Positions 1-6,915 of a DNA stretch of 10,787 bases are shown in pieces. The notes beneath the pieces were generated by a model. The model had not been told where the DNA came from and ran no database searches. It saw only the letters and a program-made list of their open reading frames with translations. The number at the start of each line of letters is the position of its first letter. Position 1 is the first letter of the stretch. This DNA is from Pseudomonadales bacterium (lineage in GTDB: Bacteria; Pseudomonadota; Gammaproteobacteria; Pseudomonadales; Pseudohongiellaceae): the NCBI GenBank assembly GCA_022360535.1, contig JAKSCP010000092.1, positions 1 through 10,787 of the forward strand, given 5' to 3'. The position numbers and the translations under genes are program-made.

Positions 1-1
1 C

Positions 2-649
2 CCGCTGTTCGTGGAAATGATGGGTGGTTCGGCGCCCATAATGGAGAGAGCGGAAGCGCTGCATGCTGACGGCGACTATCGCCTGGCTATGGAACTTCTG
101 AATAAGCTGGTCTATGCAGAGCCGGGCAACCAGGAAGCGAAAGATTTACTGGCTGCCGTGTTTGAGCAATTAGGCTATCAATACGAGAGTGCCTCGATGC
201 GTAACGTCTTCCTATCGTCTGCGCAGGAGTTACGAAATGGTGCTCCGCCCATCGCCGCACCTCGGGGCACCAGCCCCAGTCTCGCCCGGGCTATGACCAC
301 TGCGCAATGGTGGGATGCGGTGGCGACTCGGGTTGATAGTAATCTTGCTGATGGTTTGAACTTTGTCATAAATTTTTCCACACCCGATACGGGACAGCAG
401 TTTGTCATCGAGTTGAGCGGTGGCACCTTATCCAATATAGAGGGCTACAGTGCGGACAATCCCGATGCGAGCATCGTGATGAATCGCAGTGATTTGGATA
501 CGGTCATCATGGGTCTGGCAACGCTGTCTGATCAATTGCAGGCTGGAGTTGGTGCGGTTGACGGAAACCCCGCAGTACTTCTTCAGTTAGCCTCTATTCT
601 GACGACATTCAGTCCAGGGTTTGAAGTACTTCCAGGTACCGTGCAATGA
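2..649 (+). CDS. alkylsulfatase, C-terminal part (SdsA1/BDS1-like), 5' truncated
   Basis: The reading frame is open from the first bases of the window, so this is the last ~215 residues of a longer protein whose N-terminal metallo-beta-lactamase-fold catalytic domain lies outside. The first ~80 residues match the alkylsulfatase dimerisation domain: helical text such as GDYRLAMELLNKLVYAEPGN, then EQLGYQYESASMRNVFLSSAQELR. The remaining ~125 residues (from MTTAQWWDAVATRV) look like the SCP2-like C-terminal domain, a hydrophobic pocket thought to receive the alkyl chain. Members of this family hydrolyse linear alkyl sulfates such as SDS to alcohol and sulfate, with two zinc ions in the catalytic domain that is not visible here. 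A GTG at position 11 is an internal codon, not the start. The family call is confident; substrate and cell location cannot be judged from this fragment. Confidence 0.88.
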   Translation, partial: PLFVEMMGGSAPIMERAEALHADGDYRLAMELLNKLVYAEPGNQEAKDLLAAVFEQLGYQYESASMRNVFLSSAQELRNGAPPIAAPRGTSPSLARAMTTAQWWDAVATRVDSNLADGLNFVINFSTPDTGQQFVIELSGGTLSNIEGYSADNPDASIVMNRSDLDTVIMGLATLSDQLQAGVGAVDGNPAVLLQLASILTTFSPGFEVLPGTVQ

Positions 650-735
650 GCAGAGCTTGCGCATTGTCGCAGAACTTAAATGAGTTTCTGATATATCGGT
701 CTGGCTAAATCGTTGGTCAACATTGAGTAGTTTGA

Positions 736-1620
736 ATGCGTGCTGCACCACTTAAAAATGTAGAACCCTTTCTCGCCCAAGATGTGCCGGAGGCAGACAT
801 CGGCGACTTACAGGCGTTCATCGCTGACCATCCAAAACTCTTTGTAATCACTGGCGCAGGTATAAGCCGTGCTTCGGGTATACCGACCTACCGCGACGAA
901 GTAGGCACCTGGAAAACCAATACCCCAATTCAACATGGTGACTTCCTACAGGATCCCGCGATTCGCCAGCGCTATTGGGCAAGGAGTTTTGGCGGTTGGC
1001 CCAATGTGGGCAATGCGCAACCGAACCAGGCCCATCGTGCCCTGGCCAGGCTGGAAAAACTGGGCTACATCCATACCCTGGTCACTCAGAATATTGATCG
1101 CCTGCATCAGAAGGCCGGTCACAAGCGGGTCATTGATTTGCATGGTCGCCTGGATCAGGTGGTGTGTATGGATTGTGGAGCCCTGGTGCCAAGAGACGAG
1201 ATTCAACAGTGGCTGTGGCAACAAAATCCCCATATGGACGACATCAAAATCGAATTAGCGCCTGACGGTGACGCCCATGTTCGCGATGAACTGATACGCC
1301 AGGTGCGGGTTCCCAGTTGTCAACGCTGTGACGGTTTGCTGAAACCGAACGTGGTGTTTTACGGTGGTTCAGTTGGCAAGGAGATAGTTAACTATCTTTG
1401 TGACAAGCTCAGGCAGGCGGACGCCTTGCTGGTAATCGGCACATCCTTGATGGTGTATTCCAGTTTTCGTTTTTGTAAGCTGGCTCAACAACAGGATATT
1501 CCGATGGTGTGTATTAATCAGGGACTGACTCGCGCTGACAACCTATTCACTCTAAAACTGGCTGAGGACTGCGCCGGTGTTCTGACCCAACTCACCGAAA
1601 TCCTTCCCCACCGCATTTAG
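736..1620 (+). CDS. Sir2-family NAD-dependent protein deacylase, class II (SIRT4-like)
   Basis: A 294-residue sirtuin that removes acyl groups from lysines using NAD+, giving nicotinamide and O-acyl-ADP-ribose; it has no signal peptide, so it should be cytoplasmic. Visible motifs in order are GAGIS (40-44) with SGIPTYRDE (47-55) for NAD binding, TQNIDRLH (117-124), catalytic His136 in the HG pair, zinc ligands Cys144/Cys147 and Cys195/Cys198, LKPNVVFYGG (202-211), GTSLMVYSS (235-243) and INQG (260-263). The ~47-residue stretch between the cysteine pairs, including APDGDA, together with LKPNVVFYG is typical of the SIRT4-like class rather than CobB. A ~35-residue N-terminal extension precedes the Rossmann core. 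The ATG at 736 has no strong ribosome binding site, but no better in-frame start is apparent. It is a stand-alone gene, 86 nt after the alkylsulfatase. Whether it is a deacetylase, lipoamidase or other deacylase cannot be read from sequence. Confidence 0.93.
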   Translation: MRAAPLKNVEPFLAQDVPEADIGDLQAFIADHPKLFVITGAGISRASGIPTYRDEVGTWKTNTPIQHGDFLQDPAIRQRYWARSFGGWPNVGNAQPNQAHRALARLEKLGYIHTLVTQNIDRLHQKAGHKRVIDLHGRLDQVVCMDCGALVPRDEIQQWLWQQNPHMDDIKIELAPDGDAHVRDELIRQVRVPSCQRCDGLLKPNVVFYGGSVGKEIVNYLCDKLRQADALLVIGTSLMVYSSFRFCKLAQQQDIPMVCINQGLTRADNLFTLKLAEDCAGVLTQLTEILPHRI

Positions 1621-1703
1621 TCGGCCCCGCCCACTACGTCACTAGAATTGAGCTTCCTGAGAACCTTCATGGGGCGGCATTGAGTCTCGATCTGTCTAGA
1701 TTT

Positions 1704-1722
1704 AATTACCTGAGAGGTAATT
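1704..1722. promoter_or_regulatory. perfect 19-bp palindrome upstream of the DUF2834 gene
   Basis: AATTACCTGAGAGGTAATT has two 8-base arms that are exact reverse complements around GAG. It lies 76 bp before the DUF2834 start and 83 bp after the sirtuin stop. There is no T-run after the stem and the arms are AT-rich, so it reads better as a dyad for a DNA-binding protein than as a terminator. No regulator is identified. Confidence 0.4.
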
Positions 1723-1798
1723 GTATTACTCGCCATAGAGAGGAGAATGGCCTACAGACCTCATTTTGTGGCTATTCCAAGGGGGCAGGAGAGAACCC

Positions 1799-2095
1799 AT
1801 GAAAACAATCTATCTGATCCTAGCTATCGCCGGGGCCGTGGTGCCCTACCTGTTCTTTATCAATTTCTTTGCCAGTGAAGGCATCGACTTGTTTGGATTC
1901 ATTGGGGGCCTGTTCGTGAATGGTGCGGCCGGCGGTTTCACCGCTGACCTACTGATAAGCTCCTTTGTGTTTTGGCTGTTTATGTTCAACCGACAGAATG
2001 AGGGCCCAAAACCCTGGGTGTTCATCGCGCTCAATCTGACAATCGGATTGTCATGCGCATTGCCAGCCTACCTATGGGCAAATGAGAAGAGTTAG
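1799..2095 (+). CDS. DUF2834 family small integral membrane protein
   Basis: A 98-residue protein, almost entirely membrane-embedded, with about three hydrophobic segments (residues ~3-23, ~45-63 and ~74-92) and the pattern MKTIYLILAIAGAVVPYLFF...ADLLISSFVFWLFMF that I recognise as DUF2834. The biochemical function of this family is not known to me. I chose the ATG at 1799, not the upstream in-frame ATG at 1766, because a purine-rich site GGGCAGGAGAG sits just before it and because the family starts with MKT-type text. A different short frame starting at 1747 overlaps it and has its own good ribosome binding site (see findings). The gene is convergent with the Asp/Asn hydroxylase gene, with 33 nt between them. 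Confidence 0.8.
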   Translation: MKTIYLILAIAGAVVPYLFFINFFASEGIDLFGFIGGLFVNGAAGGFTADLLISSFVFWLFMFNRQNEGPKPWVFIALNLTIGLSCALPAYLWANEKS

Positions 2096-2128
2096 TTCTG
2101 CTTAGTACAAGAGATTGGTATTGAATGT

Positions 2129-2827
2129 TCAGGCGAACTCTTCGGGGAATATTTTTCGCCATTTGATGGAGAAGCGAGCCATGCCAATGATGGCGTTCGT
2201 GAACAGTCGCAGTGGCCCTGGCATGTGAGCGCGATACACATCCAATAAGAGCGCTATACGCCACTGATCGGTATTATTTTGCACACTGTGAGGATAAGTA
2301 TCATCCCACAGCAAGGCCTCGCCATTGCCGAGACGATAGGATTCATCATCAATAGTCAGCACGACACCGGGCTTTCCACTCGCATCCGCAGGCACTTCCA
2401 GTCCCATATAGAAACGTGTGATGCCCCGAAAGGGTCCGGTGTGGGTAGGTACCTGTTTGCCTGGCGCCAGAAATGATAATGATGCTGATTTAATCGACGG
2501 GTTGGCGCTGACCAATTCCCTTAGCTTGGGGCACTTGTTCAGGTTTTCCTGGATATCCAGGCCATAAGCTCGCAGCACAAACATGCGCCACTCTTTCTCC
2601 CCATGGGCAGAGAGTTGGTATTGCTCCGGCATCAAGTCGTGAAAGCGGGGCACACTGTCCAGTTCGTTGGTTAGTGAGAGAGCTTCTTTTCTCAAGGTCT
2701 GCCAGTTATCGACAAAGGCTTGTGCACCCGGGAAGAAATCCTCTTCCGACAACACAGACGGCGTCTTGACGAAGGCGTTATACACCTTTGTCATTCCGGC
2801 ACGGGCTATGCTGTAGGCAACTGACAT
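2129..2827 (-). CDS. aspartyl/asparaginyl beta-hydroxylase-family Fe(II)/2-oxoglutarate oxygenase
   Basis: A 232-residue protein of the Asp_Arg_Hydrox family, which uses Fe(II), O2 and 2-oxoglutarate to hydroxylate a side chain or a lipid acyl group. The core runs from SLSFLAPGKQVPTHTG to WRIALLLDVYR. His129 and His180 are the expected iron ligands; His129 is followed by Thr-Gly, not an acidic residue, as in the two-histidine site of mammalian AspH. Arg138 (9 after the first His) and Arg190 (10 after the second) have the same spacing as the 2-oxoglutarate-contacting arginines of AspH as I remember them (His679/Arg688, His725/Arg735). No signal peptide is seen, so it is probably cytoplasmic; the C-terminal ~30 residues are amphipathic. 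AGGA lies 8 nt before the ATG. It starts 86 nt after the cytochrome stop in the same direction, with no terminator between, so it may belong to the amine dehydrogenase operon. An LpxO-like lipid hydroxylase is the main alternative. Confidence 0.85.
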   Translation of the reverse strand: MSVAYSIARAGMTKVYNAFVKTPSVLSEEDFFPGAQAFVDNWQTLRKEALSLTNELDSVPRFHDLMPEQYQLSAHGEKEWRMFVLRAYGLDIQENLNKCPKLRELVSANPSIKSASLSFLAPGKQVPTHTGPFRGITRFYMGLEVPADASGKPGVVLTIDDESYRLGNGEALLWDDTYPHSVQNNTDQWRIALLLDVYRAHMPGPLRLFTNAIIGMARFSIKWRKIFPEEFA

Positions 2828-2918
2828 GAAGCTATCCTGACAGAGTGAAAGGGTGGAAACTTTGCCCTAAATCACAGGAGATTTCAAAAATTGTTGGCGG
2901 GGTGTATCGACCTAGGCG

Positions 2919-3332
2919 TTAGTGAGGATAATCTTTCCAGTTCTCTATTCGGTAACGCAAGGGGTCGGCTAGAATTTCTTTGCGCGCCGCTGATACTTCA
3001 TCCAGCGTCAGCTCACTGAAATTCTCTGGCAGGGTATCAGAATTCCATTGTTCCAACACCCAGTTTATTACAGCTGTTAGTTCTTCATCATTGATTGGCG
3101 CCTGCGCTGCACCAGGCACCTGCACCAGATATTCGCGCATTGCGGGTACAGTCATCATGCGCCCAAGTTCGCCATGCAAGGTAGGCACGTTGGGATGATT
3201 ACCCTCACCATTAACCAGATGGCAACCACTGCAGTAGAGTAAATAGTTAGTGCGCGGTGTAGCGGCCAGCATTGTCGAGCTGAATGCCAGCCATAGAGTT
3301 ATGACACTAAAGATCCGAATGCTAAGCATCAT
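2919..3332 (-). CDS. periplasmic monohaem c-type cytochrome of the amine dehydrogenase operon
   Basis: A 137-residue exported protein with a Sec signal peptide (~residues 1-23, ending STMLAA) and one haem attachment site, CSGCH at 34-38. The following text (NVPTLHGEL, then MREYLVQVPGAAQAPINDEELTAVINWVLEQW) is typical of small class I cytochromes in which the downstream Met and the INW helix close the haem pocket. It begins 23 nt after the light-subunit stop, in the place that encodes the copper protein amicyanin (mauC) in methylamine clusters. From memory, the aromatic amine dehydrogenase cluster of Alcaligenes faecalis has a small periplasmic monohaem cytochrome in this place. The likely role is to accept electrons from the reduced quinone cofactor and pass them to the respiratory chain; this is inferred from position. 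Which Met is the sixth ligand is unclear. There are tandem ATGs at the start. Confidence 0.86.
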   Translation of the reverse strand: MMLSIRIFSVITLWLAFSSTMLAATPRTNYLLYCSGCHLVNGEGNHPNVPTLHGELGRMMTVPAMREYLVQVPGAAQAPINDEELTAVINWVLEQWNSDTLPENFSELTLDEVSAARKEILADPLRYRIENWKDYPH

Positions 3333-3355
3333 GGCAAGCTAACTATCTTTTTCCT

Positions 3356-3892
3356 CTAGTCGTCAGCGGCACCAAGTACCAGTGAAACCGTACAGTGGTA
3401 ACTGGTGTCTTCTGTGCCAAAGCACCACAGCACCGTATTGCTGTTGCTATTGAAGTACACTGGCTTGTCGCCCTCGGTGTTGTGACAACCACACCGGGAA
3501 CACACCGCCTTGCCACAGCAATCATTGTAAGACATGAGATAGTCGCGCCCGTCTACCGGGTTGCGGCAGGTGCCGACCCAGGTAATAGGAGACGGTTGTG
3601 AGCCTGGAGGACAGGAAGTGTAAGAGCCGCCACAACAGGAACACAGGGTGCCGCTCATTGCACAATAACGCCAATAGTCACAACTCTGAGGATCGCCTAC
3701 CTCTTGTACATAGTCTTGGGCAAAAGAACGAGCCACGGGAAGAAGCGGGAACGAAGCGGCACCGGCGAGAAAGACTCCCAGTCGAGAGAGAAAGTTTCTA
3801 CGCGACAGTCGGCGTGCTAAGGCCAGACTGGTATTTCGCGCTTTTTCGTCTACCCAGTAGTAGGTTCGATCAACTAACTTATCGAGCATCAT
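3356..3892 (-). CDS. mauA: TTQ amine dehydrogenase light (beta) subunit, aromatic/methylamine dehydrogenase type
   Basis: A 178-residue catalytic subunit that carries the tryptophan tryptophylquinone cofactor, made from two of its own Trp residues. The N-terminus has a twin-arginine leader (SRRNFL at 30-35, then a hydrophobic stretch to ~Ala59), so export is probably by Tat. The mature part holds 14 cysteines in the family pattern (CDYWRYC, LCSCCGG, NDCCGKAVCSRCGC, WC, HC), consistent with its heavily disulfide-bonded fold. Trp105 (SPITW) and Trp156 (VLWC) are the predicted cofactor residues; their 51-residue spacing equals Trp57/Trp108 of methylamine dehydrogenase and Trp109/Trp160 of aromatic amine dehydrogenase. 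Asp124 fits the catalytic base (19 after the first Trp) and Thr168 the catalytic Thr, the latter with aromatic-type spacing. Oddly, Ser80 stands where both known enzymes have Asp. The start ATG overlaps the mauD stop as ATGA, implying coupled translation. The amine substrate is not certain. Confidence 0.94.
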   Translation of the reverse strand: MMLDKLVDRTYYWVDEKARNTSLALARRLSRRNFLSRLGVFLAGAASFPLLPVARSFAQDYVQEVGDPQSCDYWRYCAMSGTLCSCCGGSYTSCPPGSQPSPITWVGTCRNPVDGRDYLMSYNDCCGKAVCSRCGCHNTEGDKPVYFNSNSNTVLWCFGTEDTSYHCTVSLVLGAADD

Positions 3893-4527
3893 GGGGTTTG
3901 TTCCATTGCGTTATCAGTTTGAATTTTTCCTACGAACTCCTGCACAGTGCTAACACCACTGTCCATGGATTCGATCAGGCTTTCCATATGTTCTCTGGTG
4001 TTCACCAAGCCTTTGCTCTTCAGTGTGCCATCGGCGCCAATCAGCAGAGCAAAGGGAAGTTTACTCACCTGGTAATGCATGCCCAGGGCTTGGGAAATGA
4101 TGTAGGGATAGGCGGTTATTTGTAATTCATCAACGTAGTCGCGGTGTTGTTGCAAATCGGCCTCTGTTTCTGCACCATCGCTTGCGAACAACAGCCGCAT
4201 ACGGTCTTTCTCTGAATTAATGAGCGATTGTGCGGTGGGCACTAAAGATTTGCATACTGGACAGGTGGGCGAGATAAACAGGATAAAGCTTGCCAGGCCT
4301 CCAGAGTGCTCGCCGCCGACGGTGACATCACTGCCGTCTACACTGCGCAGTTCCATGGCAGTGGTCAGTTCACCCACTTTTGGGCCGTTAGTAGGTTGCA
4401 GCGCGCCCGCTGGCGCCACTCGCTCATGCAAGATGCCAACCTGCCGGGTGAGTGCGAACACCAAAAGTGACAGCACGACCACCAGTATCCACAAGATGAT
4501 GTTGGAGATAACCAAAGCTTCAACCAT
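3889..4527 (-). CDS. mauD: MauD, thioredoxin-like disulfide accessory protein for the TTQ light subunit
   Basis: A 212-residue membrane-anchored thioredoxin-fold protein: an N-terminal transmembrane helix (~residues 5-26) followed by a periplasmic domain with the redox motif CPVC (Cys89/Cys92) in FILFISPTCPVCKSLVPTAQ and a later TAYPYIISQALG...KLPFALLI segment holding the cis-Pro region. In the mau system MauD is needed for correct folding of the light subunit, presumably by making or shuffling its many disulfides. I place the start at the ATG at 4527, preceded by GGAGAGG; a GTG at 4539 would add four residues but lies upstream of that site. It overlaps the end of mauE by 8 nt and the start of the light-subunit gene by 4 nt, a tight translationally coupled array. 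Confidence 0.93.
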   Translation of the reverse strand: MVEALVISNIILWILVVVLSLLVFALTRQVGILHERVAPAGALQPTNGPKVGELTTAMELRSVDGSDVTVGGEHSGGLASFILFISPTCPVCKSLVPTAQSLINSEKDRMRLLFASDGAETEADLQQHRDYVDELQITAYPYIISQALGMHYQVSKLPFALLIGADGTLKSKGLVNTREHMESLIESMDSGVSTVQEFVGKIQTDNAMEQTP

Positions 4528-5104
4528 TAGCCTCTCCACTACTGACTAATTCTTTGCGCCAACTGTCAATAACATTCTTGTTTGCCAGGAGTTGGTTGAA
4601 TGCCGCGTATAAGAAGACTAATCCGACACTGGCCAAGCCGACATTCAGGTAATCAATAAATCCTAACAAGCGTTCGTTGGAAGGAATAAGAGCTATCGAT
4701 GCGGCCAGAATCAGAATAAGGTTTCGTAGTAACAGGCTCGAGGACAGCCGTTGATAGCCAGCGGTCTTATGTCTGGCACTGCTCAAGCCACAGCCACAAT
4801 CGATCTCGGTGTTGCCGCGAAAAATATTGATGCCCATGGCAAAGGTATAGCTGGCTAGCAACGCCACTGTCGCCAGAGCTACCACTTCATTCTGAAAACC
4901 GGTTAGCCATGCCAGTCCAAGACTAAGTTCGACGACAGGAATAAACAAAGCGAGCAGCGGCAGCGATGCAACAGGTAGCAATTGATAGGCTGCCAGGATG
5001 CCTTGAAACTGCAGACGATCAGAAAACTTGTGAAGGGACGCCCACAACAAAAGCAACGCGAAGATTACGCTAATCAAACTGTGTATGGCAGCATCGAGAA
5101 TCAT
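4520..5104 (-). CDS. mauE: MauE, integral membrane accessory protein for TTQ amine dehydrogenase
   Basis: A 194-residue polytopic membrane protein with about four to five hydrophobic helices (~7-22, 43-66, 73-95, 122-142, 149-170). A CGC pair (Cys103/Cys105 in EIDCGCG) lies just after the third helix and is the conserved feature of MauE, a DoxX/vitamin K epoxide reductase-like family. It probably passes reducing or oxidising equivalents across the membrane to MauD, so that the light subunit acquires its disulfides; mauD and mauE are both required for the enzyme in methylotrophs. The gene lies 44 nt after the heavy-subunit stop and overlaps mauD by 8 nt. The ribosome binding site before the ATG is weak, which may reflect read-on from the heavy-subunit gene. 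Confidence 0.92.
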   Translation of the reverse strand: MILDAAIHSLISVIFALLLLWASLHKFSDRLQFQGILAAYQLLPVASLPLLALFIPVVELSLGLAWLTGFQNEVVALATVALLASYTFAMGINIFRGNTEIDCGCGLSSARHKTAGYQRLSSSLLLRNLILILAASIALIPSNERLLGFIDYLNVGLASVGLVFLYAAFNQLLANKNVIDSWRKELVSSGEANG

Positions 5105-5148
5105 TGATAGTTTCGTGTCGGGTTTGTAGTTGCGTTAGTAATCGCCTG

Positions 5149-6267
5149 TCAGAAGTCTTCGAAATGTGAGGCGCCTGGTGTGACGATGTGTCGTTCGTGT
5201 TTAAAACTGACTGCATCGTAGACATCGATACCGCCTTCAGCGCCGTTCAGAATCAGCTTAGGGTTGGTTTCCTGAGTGACCATGACACTCTGCGCAGTAC
5301 CTTCCAGTTCAAGGCGGAAGATTCGATTGCGAGTCGCCATGTCATAGACCCAGACTTCCTCGCCGGGCTCATGGTGAGTATCGATTTCTCCCTGATGCAT
5401 CAGCACATAGAGGAGACCATACTCTTCATGGGCGGTAATGAATTCCTCTCCTCCTGGCCGCCAGTTCTCTTCTCCGTCCTGCAGCAGGCTCCAACCGTCC
5501 TCGATGTTGATTTCATCATCGTCGGTAGTGACTTCGAAAATGACACCCCCATGGGTGATCAAGATCCAGCCGTCTGCGCTGGGCGTGGCGCGATCGAAGA
5601 CGGCATCTTCAATTACGTCAAAGAAAATGTCGCTGCGAACGCGATTCTCCTCGAAGCCACTGAGATCTAGTTGAATGAGTTGCAATGTGCCGTCGCCGCA
5701 AACTTGCAGAAAATCACTTTGAGCAACCGGCATGATCACCGCGCAGCCTGGAGTGGACACTTCGTAAATGAAGACACGGTCCTCCACATCCACAATGGAA
5801 ACCGAATGGCCGGGATTCATGTTGAGCACAGCCAGGTGTCGTCCATTGTTCATCAGGCCAAGGTGGCGGCGGACCTGCAGGCGCGCCATGTGATTAGGAA
5901 TGACTACCTCGGCAATCGGACTGAGATTGTCAAAATCATATACGGCCACTATGTCTGTGCGTTCTCCGCGCACTTCCCGCGCCATATAGGATTCGGCGGC
6001 ATAGAATTCCTGACGGGGGGAATAGGCAGTAACAGCAGGAGTGCGGCGTGAGAGGGAAAGGAGTCCCTGCATCTCACCAGACTCGGCATCGAAGATATAG
6101 GCGCCGTTGCCGGTTTTCGAAATAAACCAATTTGCGCCGGGTTCCGGCATGGTCTCAACAGAGATCTCTTCCGGTGTAATCTGTGCTGAAACGACTGACA
6201 TGATCGAGAGGCTGGCGATTGCCAATGTCAGACACGAAAAGCATTTGCCCATGCTTAGTGTTCGCAT
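5149..6267 (-). CDS. mauB: TTQ amine dehydrogenase heavy (alpha) subunit, beta-propeller
   Basis: A 372-residue periplasmic subunit with a Sec signal peptide (cleavage likely after SVVSA, residue 28). The rest is the seven-bladed beta-propeller of the amine dehydrogenase heavy chain, which has no cofactor but holds the light chain and shapes the substrate channel. Recognisable family text includes EFYAAESYMAREVRGERTDI (87-106), then DNLSPIAEVVIP, WRPGGEEFITAHEEYGLLYV (269-288) and HQGEIDTHHEPGEEVWVYD (291-309). Cys175 and Cys190 are the only cysteines of the mature chain and could form one disulfide. GGAG lies 8 nt before the ATG, and a good promoter is found ~80 bp upstream, so this is the first gene of the operon. 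Its order with mauE, mauD and the light subunit matches both mau and aau clusters; the following cytochrome favours the aromatic amine type. Confidence 0.92.
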   Translation of the reverse strand: MRTLSMGKCFSCLTLAIASLSIMSVVSAQITPEEISVETMPEPGANWFISKTGNGAYIFDAESGEMQGLLSLSRRTPAVTAYSPRQEFYAAESYMAREVRGERTDIVAVYDFDNLSPIAEVVIPNHMARLQVRRHLGLMNNGRHLAVLNMNPGHSVSIVDVEDRVFIYEVSTPGCAVIMPVAQSDFLQVCGDGTLQLIQLDLSGFEENRVRSDIFFDVIEDAVFDRATPSADGWILITHGGVIFEVTTDDDEINIEDGWSLLQDGEENWRPGGEEFITAHEEYGLLYVLMHQGEIDTHHEPGEEVWVYDMATRNRIFRLELEGTAQSVMVTQETNPKLILNGAEGGIDVYDAVSFKHERHIVTPGASHFEDF

Positions 6268-6343
6268 TCTACATTCTCCAATTCCGGGATAACTTAAGGC
6301 GAGGCCCGAGGGAAAGTGGTGTTGTTCTTGCTAACTAACCAAT

Positions 6344-6372
6344 AGTGTAATGAATACAAGAGGTACTGTAAA
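6344..6372 (-). promoter_or_regulatory. predicted sigma-70 promoter of the amine dehydrogenase operon
   Basis: On the minus strand TTTACA (6372-6367) and TACACT (6349-6344) are separated by 17 nt, close to the sigma-70 consensus at ideal spacing. It lies 76 bp before the heavy-subunit start, in the 138-bp gap after the preceding hypothetical gene, and leaves a leader of about 70 nt. No clear operator dyad was seen beside it. Confidence 0.5.
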
Positions 6373-6405
6373 AGCCGGAATGGCGCGTGACCAGGTGGTT
6401 TTCAA

Positions 6406-6915
6406 CTAGCGGATGCGGCGTACACCGATGCTACGGCCTTCGGAAATGACCTCCATTTCCCAGGCACCCAAGAAGTTCTGGCTGAGGCGGACTTCGGGGC
6501 TGTCCAAGCTTATTTTCCAACGTCTGCCCCGTCGTTGTTCCCAAACCTGGCCATTCTGCATCACGAAACGGGTTCTGCCTGTCCAGCCATTGAATTCTCC
6601 ATCAATTCGGGTATCGATAATGATCCGTTCCCTGGGTGGTGGATAGACATCGAGCGGCTGTTGTTGAGCGGTATTGCTCGATGCAGTGGAATCTGTGTCA
6701 ACTGGCACTTCGGCTATAGCTGCAGTGACTTCATCGTCTCGGTAGCGTTCCAACCAGGCGTTGAGTGCTTCAATCTGTGTCTCTGAAAGTTCGCCCACAC
6801 CGGTGGCCCGTAACTCTTCAGCAGTCATAAGGGTTTCGATATTGGGCTGATTATCCGCTGCGTACAGCGGCAAACTAAAAGCTGTGACCACACAATAGAG
6901 GAGGATGTTTTTCAT
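6406..6915 (-). CDS. conserved hypothetical periplasmic protein
   Basis: A 169-residue exported protein of unknown function. It has a Sec signal peptide (~residues 1-19, ending LPLYA). The next part has the pattern LMTAEELRATGVGELSETQI followed by EALNAWLERYRDDEV, a short helical repeat seen in many uncharacterised gammaproteobacterial proteins. A Pro/Gln/Thr-rich linker follows, then a C-terminal beta-rich domain of ~70 residues (from IDGEFNGWTGRTRFVMQNGQ to the end) rich in Trp and Arg, possibly an SH3-like barrel. No catalytic motif or metal site is evident. It lies upstream of and co-directional with the amine dehydrogenase operon, but the promoter in between and the 138-bp gap suggest it can be transcribed separately. 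The ribosome binding site is poor. Confidence 0.72.
   Translation of the reverse strand: MKNILLYCVVTAFSLPLYAADNQPNIETLMTAEELRATGVGELSETQIEALNAWLERYRDDEVTAAIAEVPVDTDSTASSNTAQQQPLDVYPPPRERIIIDTRIDGEFNGWTGRTRFVMQNGQVWEQRRGRRWKISLDSPEVRLSQNFLGAWEMEVISEGRSIGVRRIR

Noticed and set aside
1626..1677. GC-rich CCGCCC and GGGCGG segments after the sirtuin gene as a terminator
   Set aside because: Only a 6-bp match with a ~40-nt loop and no T-run, so it is not a credible intrinsic terminator.
3598..4125. 175-codon plus-strand frame across the light-subunit and mauD genes
   Set aside because: Antisense shadow; both minus-strand genes carry clear family motifs and overlapping start/stop coupling.
5188..6051. 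Plus-strand open frames of 160 and 126 codons across the heavy-subunit gene
   Set aside because: They lie antisense to a clearly recognised beta-propeller gene and show no family text.
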